From the NCBI GenBank assembly GCA_938084835.1, contig CALKER010000009.1, positions 186,001 to 250,000 on the forward strand: DNA of 64,000 bases. The letters run 5' to 3'. A program made the position numbers and the translations under genes. Under the pieces are notes generated by a model. That model ran no database searches. It worked only from the letters and a program-made list of their open reading frames with translations, and was not told where the DNA came from. This document shows, one piece after another, positions 8,957 through 19,762 of the stretch (its first letter is position 1; the number at the start of each line of letters is the position of its first letter). The stretch comes from an uncultured Thermoguttaceae bacterium. Its GTDB lineage: Bacteria; Planctomycetota; Planctomycetia; Pirellulales; Thermoguttaceae.

Positions 8957-10063
8957 ATGAGCCAAGGCATTTATGCCCTCCGCCGGGACAAAGTTGCTCA
9001 CGCTGTTCAAAAGGAACGAGCGGATGGAATTCTGGTTACCCGTCTGGCCAACGTGCGATATCTCACCGGTTTCACTGGGGAGGACACGTTTCTCCTGCTC
9101 GGGAAGAAGAGGTTCGTTCTTGTCAGCGATGACCGGTACCTGCTTCAGATCCAGCGTGAATGTACTGACGAAGGGACAGAGTTGTTTTCCCGCCCGGTAG
9201 GTATGTCACTTTCCGAAGCTTTGGCACATGTGCTTCAGCGTCTGGGGTGGAAAACGGTGCTTTTTGAGGCCGACTGCATGAGCGTGGAACTCCATAGCCG
9301 GCTTTCGGCCGCCGTATCCGGTGTTACGCTGGTACCCTCCAGTAGGTTGGTGGAAAGATTTCGGCAAATCAAGGATGAGACGGAAATTGGGCATATTCGT
9401 GCTGCCATTCGGGTGGCGGAGCAGGCCATGGAAATCATCCGGTCCTTGTGGACCACTCGGCAGACGGAAAAGGAGATTCAAAGTGAGCTGGAATACTTTA
9501 TGCGGCGGCTTGGTGCCGATGGCGTCGCCTTTACGCCCATTGTGGCGGCGGGTCCTCAGGCGGCACTCCCTCATGCCCGCAGCTCCTCCCAAACCGTTGA
9601 TGAAGCGCCCTGCCTGCTTGTCGATTGGGGCGCCAAATATGAGGGATATTGTTGCGACCTCACCCGCGTGTTCTTGCGGAGGAAAGTCCCCGGCAAGCTG
9701 CGACGGATGTACGAGGTTGTATTAGAGGCGCAGCACACCGCGATTAGTCTGATTCGTCCGGGAGTATCCGCTCGCGAAGTAGACGAAGCCGCTCGAGGGG
9801 TCATTGCCAAGGCTCGGCTGGGAAAGTATTTCAACCACGGGCTAGGTCACGGCTTGGGGCTTGAAGTGCACGAAAACCCTCGACTAACTCGAAATAGCGA
9901 AGACATTTTGCAGCCCGGCATGGTTGTCACCGTTGAACCCGGCGTTTACATCCCCGATTTCGCCGGGGTGCGGATTGAAGACGACGTGTTGGTGACTCCC
10001 GAGGGGCACGAAATTTTGACCCACTTTCCTAAAGACATTGATCAGATGGTGATCTGGGAGTAA
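8957..10063 (+). CDS. M24 family Xaa-Pro aminopeptidase
   Basis: A 368-residue pita-bread fold metallopeptidase expected to release the N-terminal residue from peptides with proline in second position. The N-terminal creatinase-like domain (about 1-130; YLTGFTGEDTFLLL, RYLLQ) is followed by the catalytic domain. That domain contains the five metal ligands in order: Asp in LLVDWGA, Asp in CCDLTRVF, His in GLGHGLGLEVHE, Glu in VTVEPGVYIP and Glu in VRIEDDVLVT. Length and motif order match bacterial aminopeptidase P/YpdF-type enzymes. ATG 8957 has AGGAG about nine bases upstream. It is divergent from hisA and stands alone, 590 bases before accB; in many bacteria a peptidase of this type precedes efp or accBC. 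Confidence 0.93.
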   Translation: MSQGIYALRRDKVAHAVQKERADGILVTRLANVRYLTGFTGEDTFLLLGKKRFVLVSDDRYLLQIQRECTDEGTELFSRPVGMSLSEALAHVLQRLGWKTVLFEADCMSVELHSRLSAAVSGVTLVPSSRLVERFRQIKDETEIGHIRAAIRVAEQAMEIIRSLWTTRQTEKEIQSELEYFMRRLGADGVAFTPIVAAGPQAALPHARSSSQTVDEAPCLLVDWGAKYEGYCCDLTRVFLRRKVPGKLRRMYEVVLEAQHTAISLIRPGVSAREVDEAARGVIAKARLGKYFNHGLGHGLGLEVHENPRLTRNSEDILQPGMVVTVEPGVYIPDFAGVRIEDDVLVTPEGHEILTHFPKDIDQMVIWE

Positions 10064-10694
10064 GGTAACGGGGACTGGCCGGTTTCATATGTGTGGTCGG
10101 GGGTTCGCAGGTGGATCTGTCGAGCCGCACCAGGAATTCGATCCAGAAAAATATGCCACGCTACATTCCCGAGAAAGCTAGCGGGCTCAACCAGTCCCGA
10201 CAACATCCATTAAAGCACGGATTTACTTAAGGCACGGATTTAATAAGCCCATGCCTGAAACGGATCTTGGTGGATCGGGGACAGCCCATAAGGGGGGCAG
10301 AAATTCGTTGCCCCGAAAGAGTACCAACGACTGATCGGGGAGAACGCACAAAGGTTTGGTCCCCCAAATGTTCCAAACGATTTAACATCCAAAATGGTTT
10401 GACATCCTTCGTAGCGAATTGGGGGGCATCGTCGCGTGGAAATGGGTGAGAACCACTTCCGTCGCACCAGACCTACAAACTTCGTAAGCTTAGGCCGTGG
10501 CGGGCCGCGGCAAATCTCCCTAAAAAGCTTCGAAAACGTTGCCTGTTAATTCCGCGTCGCAAGAAATGGGCTCCGAGGGCGTCCACCTTGCCGATGAAAG
10601 ACTCCCGGTAAGTAATCGTAAGGCGTGGTAATCGAAAGCTTTGAGGGCGGACTAATTGACAGAGAATTTAGACCGTAACAAGGAACCCAGCGAC
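10064..10694. other. Intergenic region before accB
   Basis: About 630 bases. Contains an imperfect direct repeat, TAARGCACGGATTTA at 10211-10225 and 10228-10242 (period 17). No gene or RNA is recognised. The accB frame is open back to a TTG at 10656, but a ribosome-binding site supports ATG 10695. Confidence 0.5.
10211..10242. repeat. Two-copy 15-bp direct repeat
   Basis: TAAAGCACGGATTTA at 10211-10225 and TAAGGCACGGATTTA at 10228-10242, period 17, one mismatch. Confidence 0.8.
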
Positions 10695-11186
10695 ATGGAA
10701 GAAAGTCGCTCTTCAAGCGACGCTTTTGATTTGGAACGCCTTCAGCAACTGATGGAGCTGATGGACCGCCATGGGATCACGGCGCTGGACATCCAGGATG
10801 GGCAGACCCGAATTAGGATCCGACGAACTGGCCCACCGGTGCCGGCGAGCACACCTGTCACACCGATGCCTGCCGCTGCGTCGCCTACTCCGGTTGACGC
10901 ACCCGCCGAAAAGCTGCCATCGGCTGACGAAGAGTACTTCACCTACATTCAAAGTCCGATGGTGGGCACTTTCTACGGAGCTCCCGATCCGGATGCAGAC
11001 CCCTTCGTGCGCGTAGGGGATATCGTGACGCCGGAGACGACCGTGTGCCTCATCGAGGCGATGAAGGTATTCAACCCCATACCGGCCGGAGTGAGCGGGA
11101 AAATCGTAGCGGTGCTTGTAGAAAATGGCGAAGCTGTTGACTTTGGCCGCCCGCTCTTCAAGGTAGATCGCCGCGAGCAGGGATAA
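10695..11186 (+). CDS. accB: Biotin carboxyl carrier protein of acetyl-CoA carboxylase
   Basis: Carries the biotin that moves CO2 from biotin carboxylase to the carboxyltransferase, making malonyl-CoA for fatty acid synthesis. The 163-residue protein has the N-terminal helix typical of AccB (LERLQQLMELMDRHGITALDI), an RIRIRR strand, a Pro/Ala/Thr linker at about 55-85, and the biotinyl domain. That domain includes SPMVGTFYGAPDPD and the biotinylation motif EAMKVFN, whose Lys accepts biotin. AAGGAA lies nine bases before ATG 10695, which decides the start. accC follows after 290 bases, a wider gap than usual for accBC. Confidence 0.95.
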   Translation: MEESRSSSDAFDLERLQQLMELMDRHGITALDIQDGQTRIRIRRTGPPVPASTPVTPMPAAASPTPVDAPAEKLPSADEEYFTYIQSPMVGTFYGAPDPDADPFVRVGDIVTPETTVCLIEAMKVFNPIPAGVSGKIVAVLVENGEAVDFGRPLFKVDRREQG

Positions 11187-11476
11187 GTGCGTTGGCCTGC
11201 AGAAAAGTCTAAGACAGGTCCTGGTTTTTTGAGCTCTCCCGAACGTTTAAGAAAGAGGCACCATTTTGGGCACTTGCCGCGTCCGACGGGTGGCACCCTC
11301 AAGGTGGAAGAACGTTTCGGTGGTGAGGTATCCGCGCGGAAGCGACTCTGTTCACCCGCTTTATCTGCGGAAAGCAGCTTAAACCGCGCAAGGGAACCAC
11401 CGCTTCCGCGCCGCAAAGGAGATGATCAACAAGAAGCGGTCGAAACTGACGTCACAAAAGACCTCTTGAGGAAAAA
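11187..11476. other. Spacer between accB and accC
   Basis: 290 bases between two subunit genes that are normally nearly contiguous. No gene or clear terminator is seen; the end carries GAGGAAAA, the ribosome-binding site of accC. Confidence 0.4.
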
Positions 11477-12832
<1,356 letters not shown>

Positions 12833-13032
12833 ACGGCTGAGGGTTGATCGTGTTAACAGCGGCTAGTTGGAAGGTCCCGTGGCCGCGGGGAAGGCGAAAA
12901 TCAGTGAGGCTACTAGCTCATGCAGCGCTAATTATAAGCCGACTCTGAATCCACTTTGCCCAAATCTTGTCGAATTCTAGGGGGATAGAACCCGAAAGCG
13001 CGCTAACCTTGTTGCTTCAGGAGATTCTGAAA

Positions 13033-15330
13033 ATGAACCGGGGACTGACTCGGTTGTGGCTGTGGCTCTTAGTAGGGTTTCATGTGGGCAGCCTAGTGCC
13101 TCAAGCGTACACTCAAAGTATTCCCCAATCCCAAACGTTCCTACCTTCGGATCTTGCTATTTATCAGTGCGCAGCTAACACGCGACATGTTTGGGAAAAG
13201 CTTTCCGAAAGCCGGGCTTATTCCCGCGCTAAAGAGCTCAAATTGGTGGAACTGCTACAAGAACTATGGTCCCGGGAGATGGAGAAAATCTCGGGCAGTG
13301 AGGCATCCGAGCTCTTTCAGGCTCAGTGGGATAATCCTTTCCTACGTGATGTGGCAGCTGTGCTTACCGATATGCTTAGTCATGAGCTTTTTATTGCAGG
13401 AGACGAAGCTTGCACCCGTCTGACCCAAATTTACCGGCGGTGGGACATGATGAAAACCCTCTGGACTTGGTTCTCGGAGACTTTTGCCGGCCAAAATTCG
13501 TCGTCACCAGAAGAAGCTCAGGCCTTGGCAGAAGAAGGACTTCTGTTGCTTACGCGGGAGTTTTTCGCCCAGGAGCAAAATCGGCTGGTGGTTCCTCGGC
13601 TCCTCCTTGGTTGGCGGGTGTCCGACCTTAACCGTGCTAGGGCTGTCTTAGAGATGTCCCGCGCACTGCTGACTGCGATCCTTCTCACTGTGCCGGAACT
13701 TTCCCAAGGAATGAGGACCGAGGAAATCGAGGGCCATAACTTCCTCGTGGTCACTGTGCCCGGCGAGATTATCCCTTGGGAAGGAATTTTCTCGTTCCTG
13801 AGTGAGGCGGACCATGAAGAAGTGAGGCCGCTTGAGGACGAAATCGACTTCTCGGAAGAGTCTGCGGATAATTTGGTAGTCTCCGAGCTGGTTCAAATTC
13901 TTGTCGATCAAGCTCGTACGCTTAAGGTGGAACTTGCTTTGGGAATCCGCGAGGACTGGATCCTTCTTGGGCTTGGGCCCGATTTAAAGTTCCTGCACAT
14001 CCCGCCGGAAGACAACCGGCTTGCCAACCGGGAAGAATTTCGGGAACTTTATCGTCGAGTCACCGGGGAGATCGTGTACACAGGCTACTTAAGCGCCTCG
14101 TTCGTTAAAGGCGGGAACTCTTCATCCGAGGACTTCCGGGCGGTACTTGATGTGCTTGACCGAGTAATTCATCAACAGCCTGCTATTTTCGGCGCATTTG
14201 AGCAATGGCTGCAAAATCTAACGGCTAGGGTAGGAAGAATTGAACCGACGTTCGGTGCTTTCGCCCAGGCGGCGTTTATAACGCCTCGGGGTATGGAGGA
14301 GGTAGCCCTGTGGTGGCAAAAGGCCGCTATCCAAATGAATACGGCTTTACCAGGTCTTCGGCTGGTAGGACCGGATCCGATTACCGTGCTAGCTTTTTCC
14401 GTTTTGCCGGAAGAAAGCTTAGAGGCTGTCTACGAGTCTTGTCGCCCCATAATGGAGATCGGCTGGAGTGGTTTCGAGCAAGCCTTATCCCTTTCCGAAT
14501 GGTTTGAAGATCCGCGTCGACAAAATTTTCGGAATCACTTGTGGATGATTGGCCGCGATGCCGATCGCTTAGTCCGCGAATATATCATTCCGGCTGTCGG
14601 TAATGTCAGCTTCACTGCGGTCCTTGAGGCACGCAGCACCATTGAGCATCTCCCAGAAGGGATGCAGGCGCCGGAAAAACCACTTCCCTTCCCGGAAGTG
14701 GCTGTGATCATTTCTATCGCCGATAAAAATCGGCTCATAGAAGGCTTCAAGCAACTTGGTACCCTTGTGGATAGACTCCGCGAACTGATCGAAGATGAAT
14801 TCACGAACGAAGAGCTATCCTTTGAAGAATTCGAACCTCTGACAGCATTGTGGGAAATTATTCATAGCTTCGAATGTAAAAGCGAACCCTGGGGTACTAT
14901 TTGTCAGCTAGCGGGGGAACCAGCAGAAACAATTTCCCCGTTGGAACCGGTAATGATTCTCACAGATAAGATGGCCATCCTTGGTTCCTCCCGCGAGCAA
15001 GCGCTGCGAATCGTGGAGGGATCGCCGCTTCGTCCGATCGGGCTCATTCAAGACCTCGAGAAACCGCGATTGGCAGCTGCGGTTTTAAGTGCTCCTAAGC
15101 TTTGGGAGGCACTCAAGCCGTGGCTCGAACATGTCTGTCGCGCCTCACGTCCGCACGACTTTCCGGGGGGCGAAGAGACGGAGCTAGTACTTGCGGCGCT
15201 TTACGAAGACTTGCCGACGATCGAGGCCATTTCACGCTGTATCCGAAGCATAACTGTGGACACGCTCCAAGAGTTGGAGCAGCTATGCGTGCGGCATATC
15301 CTGGTGGAGATGTCCGACTTACCAGAATAA
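13033..15330 (+). CDS. Secreted protein of unknown function
   Basis: 765 residues from ATG 13033, which has CAGGAG ten bases upstream. An earlier in-frame start at 12967 would place 22 charged residues before the signal peptide. The N-terminus MNRGLTRLWLWLLVGFHVG and the following SLVPQAYTQ form a Sec-type signal peptide with a likely cleavage near residue 27. The mature part is acidic, mixed helical and soluble, with no second membrane segment and no motif I can name. The overall look, with long repeated helical stretches containing Leu/Glu/Arg, resembles large exported planctomycete proteins of unknown role. It ends 45 bases before the BioF-type gene and may share its transcript. Confidence 0.75.
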   Translation: MNRGLTRLWLWLLVGFHVGSLVPQAYTQSIPQSQTFLPSDLAIYQCAANTRHVWEKLSESRAYSRAKELKLVELLQELWSREMEKISGSEASELFQAQWDNPFLRDVAAVLTDMLSHELFIAGDEACTRLTQIYRRWDMMKTLWTWFSETFAGQNSSSPEEAQALAEEGLLLLTREFFAQEQNRLVVPRLLLGWRVSDLNRARAVLEMSRALLTAILLTVPELSQGMRTEEIEGHNFLVVTVPGEIIPWEGIFSFLSEADHEEVRPLEDEIDFSEESADNLVVSELVQILVDQARTLKVELALGIREDWILLGLGPDLKFLHIPPEDNRLANREEFRELYRRVTGEIVYTGYLSASFVKGGNSSSEDFRAVLDVLDRVIHQQPAIFGAFEQWLQNLTARVGRIEPTFGAFAQAAFITPRGMEEVALWWQKAAIQMNTALPGLRLVGPDPITVLAFSVLPEESLEAVYESCRPIMEIGWSGFEQALSLSEWFEDPRRQNFRNHLWMIGRDADRLVREYIIPAVGNVSFTAVLEARSTIEHLPEGMQAPEKPLPFPEVAVIISIADKNRLIEGFKQLGTLVDRLRELIEDEFTNEELSFEEFEPLTALWEIIHSFECKSEPWGTICQLAGEPAETISPLEPVMILTDKMAILGSSREQALRIVEGSPLRPIGLIQDLEKPRLAAAVLSAPKLWEALKPWLEHVCRASRPHDFPGGEETELVLAALYEDLPTIEAISRCIRSITVDTLQELEQLCVRHILVEMSDLPE

Positions 15331-15375
15331 GATCGCCTTGGCTGAGTTGTTACCCATGGAGACCAGGATAACCCG

Positions 15376-16554
15376 ATGGCTAACCTTCCTCTCAGTCTTT
15401 CCTGGATCTCCCAAGAACTAGTCGCGCTCGAGGAGGCCGGGCTTAAGCGATTTCGTCGCGTGCGACCCACCCGGCAAGGACCGATTGTGGTCCTTGACGG
15501 GGTCGAGGTTATTAATTTTGGCTCCAATGATTACCGCGGCCTTTCGCAACACCCTGCGGTCATCCGGGCCGCGTGCCAGGCAGCGCGTCGGTTCGGCTGG
15601 GGAAGTGCCGCCAGCCCGGTAGTTTGCGGCTACAGCCGGTGGCACCACCAATTGGAGGAAGCCTTGGCACAGTTTCATAGAGCCGAAGCCGCCGTGGTAT
15701 TCGGCTCGGGCTATGCTGCCAACGTCGGCGTGGTGACATCGTTAGTGGGTCCTGGTGATATTGTTTTCATGGACCGAGCCAACCACGCCTCGCTATGGGA
15801 TGGCTGCCGCCTATCGCAAGCAGCTATTCGCCTCTTTGATCACCGAGAACTGACCACACTTCGCCGTCAGCTTGAAAAGCGGAGGCACTACCGTCGTGCC
15901 CTTATTGTGACCGATAGCGTCTTTAGTATCGACGGCGATGTGGCACCGCTGGAAGAACTCGTGGCGCTAGCCCAGCACTATGAGGCCATGCTTTTGGCCG
16001 ACGAAGCGCATGCAATCGGTGTGTTCGGCCCGCGGGGAGAGGGACTTGTCGCCGAGCTAGGGCTCGAAGAATTTATTCCAGTCCGCGTAGGGACCTTAAG
16101 CAAGGCCCTGGGAAGTATTGGCGGCTATGTGGTGGGTCCCCGTGCCGTCATTGACTGGCTCATCTCGAAAGCCCGTTCTTACATTTTTTCGACGGCACTT
16201 CCCCCGGCTGCCGTAGCCGCCGCCACCCGAGCCCTCCAGCTACTCAGCAAAGCTCCCCACGAGGGCCTACTCCTGCGGCAACGTGCTGCCAGACTGCGTC
16301 AACAGTTAGAGGAACTTGGGTGGTGTGTGGGGCCGAGTCAAAGTCAGATTCTTTCCCTCGTGGTAGGTGAGCCCGAAAAGGCTTTGCAGCTCAGTGCGGG
16401 ACTTTTCACAAGGGGCCTTTATTGCCCGGCAATGCGTCCCCCCACCGTCCCTCAGGAACGATCGTGCATCCGCCTTAGCCTTGGTGTGCTTCACACCGAG
16501 GAGATGATCACCAAGCTAGTTCGAGCCCTCAGCGACCTTCGGCAGGATTTTTAA
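15376..16554 (+). CDS. bioF: 8-amino-7-oxononanoate synthase-type alpha-oxoamine synthase
   Basis: A PLP enzyme of the alpha-oxoamine synthase group, which condenses an amino acid with an acyl-CoA or acyl-ACP. BioF itself makes 8-amino-7-oxononanoate from alanine and pimeloyl thioester in biotin synthesis. The 392-residue protein shows INFGSNDYRGLSQHP, the GWGSAASPVVCGYS loop, ERASLWDG-like NHASLWDGC, the TDSVFSIDGD strand, the PLP-binding ADEAHAIGVFG and the Schiff-base lysine in GTLSKALGSIGGY. No other bio genes are in view, and sphingolipid (Spt) or 2-amino-3-oxobutyrate (Kbl) enzymes share these motifs, so the exact substrate is inferred from overall similarity to BioF. Confidence 0.85.
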   Translation: MANLPLSLSWISQELVALEEAGLKRFRRVRPTRQGPIVVLDGVEVINFGSNDYRGLSQHPAVIRAACQAARRFGWGSAASPVVCGYSRWHHQLEEALAQFHRAEAAVVFGSGYAANVGVVTSLVGPGDIVFMDRANHASLWDGCRLSQAAIRLFDHRELTTLRRQLEKRRHYRRALIVTDSVFSIDGDVAPLEELVALAQHYEAMLLADEAHAIGVFGPRGEGLVAELGLEEFIPVRVGTLSKALGSIGGYVVGPRAVIDWLISKARSYIFSTALPPAAVAAATRALQLLSKAPHEGLLLRQRAARLRQQLEELGWCVGPSQSQILSLVVGEPEKALQLSAGLFTRGLYCPAMRPPTVPQERSCIRLSLGVLHTEEMITKLVRALSDLRQDF

Positions 16555-16814
16555 CCTGAATTGCGCTTTGTGCCGCGCCTAAAAAAGAGTTCTCAATCCC
16601 GTTGAATTTTCATCCGGCGGCAAGGGATTCTTTTACGTGCGGAGGCCCAAATCATTCGAATCTTAGGCAAACTCAGGCAAATCAGGAGGAAATTCACCCT
16701 GTTGAACTATTGGTCGTGCTGGGGTTGATCTTGCTGTGGTCCGCATCGCCGGTGATCAGAAGCCAAAGCTTCGCTAACTGCGAGCGGTTCTCTCATTTGG
16801 TGTTGGAAATATCT

Positions 16815-17825
16815 TTACACCATGGCTGCCACCAATAGGGCAAGCCCAGCAAGATAGGCAACGAACATTGCCGCAAGGATGTTTGCGGTCCCTGGCGATG
16901 ACTCTCGGAATTCTCGCCAAATGAATACACCCCAGGCGGCTGCCACCATGGTGGCCCCTTGTCCTAAACCGTAGGAAATTGCGGGTCCGGCAACACCCAT
17001 GGCGATGATACTGAAGGTCATCCCCACCGCCCACACCATGCCTCCCACAATGCCCCACAAATGATCACGGAAACTTCCCTGGAGATAATCGATGGGGGGA
17101 GGCGGATCCGCCGTGGCCCAGCTGACAAATTTCGATACGTTGAACAAAATCTGGCTTGCGAGAACGCCTACCGCAAAGCAAACCATGGCCGTATACGGGC
17201 TCAGCTTTCCAGGGGGCATGTTCAAAAATTCGGCCGGTTCCGGTTTGGGCATGGCCGCAGCTACAAACCGATAAAAAAACGACATTAGGAGTCCACACAA
17301 CACAGCAATCACTAACCCCCGTGCGACCCCGCGGCGAGTTTGGCCCGGGATGCGTCCGTAGGCAATTGCATCCAAAATGATAGCCGCAGTGATGAGTGCT
17401 ACACCGCTAAATAAAAGCACTATCTGGCCTTTCGGTTCTGCCACGTAGTTGACTACCACACCCAACACTAGCGCCGTTCCGATCCCCACCGGGAATGCGA
17501 CCGCCATGCCGGCCACGGCTATTCCCGCCACTAGCAAGATATTGGCTAGATTGAAGATCGCTCCCCCCGCCAGTGCCGAGCCAATGTTTGCCCAGCTTGC
17601 TTGTTGCCAGTCCTCAAGAAAAGGGCGGCCACCTGAGCCAAAACTTCCCAAAGTAAACGCAAAGATTAGCGCCATGAGCAATACCCCGAAGACATAATCC
17701 CAGTAGAAGAGTTCGAATCGCCATTGTCGCCCGGTAAGCTTTTGAGCATTAGCCCACGACCCCCAGCATAACATCGTGACAATACAGAAAAGCACCGCCA
17801 AGGTTTTACTTTCCAAAACAAACAT
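16815..17825 (-). CDS. Multi-pass sugar/DMT-type transporter (GRP/RhaT-like)
   Basis: A 336-residue membrane protein with about ten hydrophobic helices spread over its whole length, starting LAVLFCIVTMLCWGSWAN near residue 9. Paired-helix organisation, the early C-W-G-S-W-A-N motif and the later AFPVGIGTALVLG and GMVWAVGMTFSIIAMG stretches fit the drug/metabolite transporter superfamily, glucose/ribose porter or rhamnose-proton symporter type. The substrate cannot be read from sequence. ATG 17823-17825 is preceded by AAGGAGGG, a strong ribosome-binding site. It is a single gene facing away from the radical SAM gene. Confidence 0.85.
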   Translation of the reverse strand: MFVLESKTLAVLFCIVTMLCWGSWANAQKLTGRQWRFELFYWDYVFGVLLMALIFAFTLGSFGSGGRPFLEDWQQASWANIGSALAGGAIFNLANILLVAGIAVAGMAVAFPVGIGTALVLGVVVNYVAEPKGQIVLLFSGVALITAAIILDAIAYGRIPGQTRRGVARGLVIAVLCGLLMSFFYRFVAAAMPKPEPAEFLNMPPGKLSPYTAMVCFAVGVLASQILFNVSKFVSWATADPPPPIDYLQGSFRDHLWGIVGGMVWAVGMTFSIIAMGVAGPAISYGLGQGATMVAAAWGVFIWREFRESSPGTANILAAMFVAYLAGLALLVAAMV

Positions 17826-18481
17826 GAGCTTCTCCCTCCTTTTTAGGGCGGTTGGTCTCTGGGCCTTTCAACACGTGTTCTTCACCTAGGAAGCACGTGT
17901 CCCAATTCCCTTCCCGCACTCCTTTGGAAAAAACCCTGCCTGTTGGCCCGCATAAGCCACCCGGAACTTCCAAGCTAACTGCGGGGACTGAGGCATTGCT
18001 TGCCGCCATGTACTAATTCCACCTGGGACTGGTGTAAAGGGTCATCCGCACTTCAAGGCGTCAATTTACTTCGTTGGGGGCCGATGGTCAACATCGAGGG
18101 CAGGACATGGCGTGCCCGTGGGAGTTGGTCTCTTGTCGGCTCCGAAGGCCAAACGACCGATCAAGCAATTGCCCACCCGAGAGAGACCTCGCAAAGAACT
18201 TCCGGGCTTCGCACCGCTTATTTCCTCACCAAAGTCGGCTGTCGCACCTCGCGGTTGGTAGCGCTCAGGCCAACAAAAGTTGCTGCAAGAAAAGACTGCA
18301 TTAGATGCTCCAAATGACAAAAAGGCAGATCGCCGGGGACGCCATCCCGCACGCGACAGTGTCACGGGTATGGTGCTCGCTGGTAGCGAAAGCTCCAGAT
18401 AAAATAAAAGGAAGCTCCCGTTAAAATCAAATGTAGTGCAGCTTAGTTGCCAGGCAGCGGAGTTGAACGGGAAATAGCCGT
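17826..18481. other. Divergent intergenic region, no gene recognised
   Basis: About 655 bases between the transporter (minus) and the radical SAM gene (plus). Short open frames carry no motifs. I see no riboswitch fold or repeat that I can defend. Confidence 0.45.
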
Positions 18482-19414
18482 ATGCACCGAGTCACTCCGG
18501 CAGAATTCACACCTAGTTACATCGAGCTGTGGAAGTCTGGAGAGCTTTCGCGGCGAGCCGAGATTCTTCGCGACGCTTTGACCTCCTGCACCTTATGTCC
18601 ACGTGGGTGTGGTGCGGACCGAACTCAATCTGTGGCCAAGGGTTTTTGCCGCACCGGTCGGCAAGCCATCGTGAGCAGCTATTTTCCACACCATGGCGAA
18701 GAGCGGTGTTTGCGGGGTTGGGCCGGCTCGGGCACAATCTTCTTCTCCCAATGTAATCTTCGCTGCATATTTTGCCAAAATTATGAAATCAGTCATTTGG
18801 GCGAAGGCCGCCCTGTGTCGGCCAAGGAATTGGCAGAGATGATGCTCACTCTGCAGCGACGCGGGTGTCACAACATCAATTTCGTGACTCCTTCGCATGT
18901 TGTTGCCCAAATCGTGGAAGCCCTCGAAATCGCCATACCATGCGGCTTACACCTTCCCCTTGTTTACAATACGGGAGGTTATGATTCAGTGCCAACCCTG
19001 CAGCTTCTGGAGGGGATTATCGACATCTACATGCCCGATATCAAATTTGACGATCCGGAGGTGGCACGCTCGTTGGCTCATGCGCCTGATTATCCTCAGG
19101 TGGTCCGCGAAGCGATTCGCGAGATGCATCGCCAGGTGGGAGATCTGGTAATCAACGATCAAGGTCTTGCCCAACGAGGACTTTTGGTTCGGCACTTGGT
19201 CATGCCCAACGGGTTGGCCGGTACCCGCTCTCTCATGCGGTTTTTGGCCCAAGAGATTTCTCGCGATACTTTTGTCAACATCATGCCGCAATATCGGCCG
19301 GAAGGAAAGGCGTACACACATCCTCAGCTCGGCCGACCGATTACTTGGCAAGAGTATCGCGACGCGGTAGCCATGGCTCGCCAAGAAGGATTGTGGCGAT
19401 TCGATAAAGAGTAA
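18482..19414 (+). CDS. PflA-like radical SAM protein
   Basis: A 310-residue iron-sulfur protein of the PflA/PflX-like radical SAM group. The N-terminal cysteine cluster CTLCPRGCGADR...GFCRTG (about 37-60) is followed by the [4Fe-4S]-binding CNLRCIFC (CxxxCxxC, about residues 92-99) and the SAM-binding region. Further blocks include GCHNINFVTPSHV, YNTGGYD, DIYMPDIKFDD and the C-terminal NIMPQYRP. These are typical of stand-alone members whose target is unknown; no pyruvate formate-lyase or other glycyl radical enzyme gene is adjacent. ATG 18482 follows a GGGAA element. Confidence 0.9.
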   Translation: MHRVTPAEFTPSYIELWKSGELSRRAEILRDALTSCTLCPRGCGADRTQSVAKGFCRTGRQAIVSSYFPHHGEERCLRGWAGSGTIFFSQCNLRCIFCQNYEISHLGEGRPVSAKELAEMMLTLQRRGCHNINFVTPSHVVAQIVEALEIAIPCGLHLPLVYNTGGYDSVPTLQLLEGIIDIYMPDIKFDDPEVARSLAHAPDYPQVVREAIREMHRQVGDLVINDQGLAQRGLLVRHLVMPNGLAGTRSLMRFLAQEISRDTFVNIMPQYRPEGKAYTHPQLGRPITWQEYRDAVAMARQEGLWRFDKE

Positions 19415-19762
19415 CTCGGTCAGCCACGGGGTTCTCTAGACTGAGGCAACCTTCGGGTTTGTGAGCCGGACCTGAGCACGATTTCCTGGATCCCGGGTAA
19501 AATCTGGCTGCAAACTCCTCACTCTCGAAAAATGCGGTCGTGATGACCCAATTTCCACGCCCTTACCCACCGCAAAAGTTATTACGGTAACAAGGGACGC
19601 GCCCAGTTTGTGAATGACTTTGGCCGAATATTGTGCCTACCAACGCCGGCTATGACCTTTTGTCTTCGGGCGGAAAGTTCACCGCGGATGGCCTCAGGTC
19701 AGGCGCTTGATTCCTTGGGTTGATCTTCTAGATCAGGCGAAATGCTCGGCACTGCGACCGGC
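19415..19762. other. Convergent intergenic region, no gene recognised
   Basis: About 350 bases between the 3-prime ends of the radical SAM gene and the protease gene. No clear terminator hairpin with U-tract was found. Confidence 0.4.
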
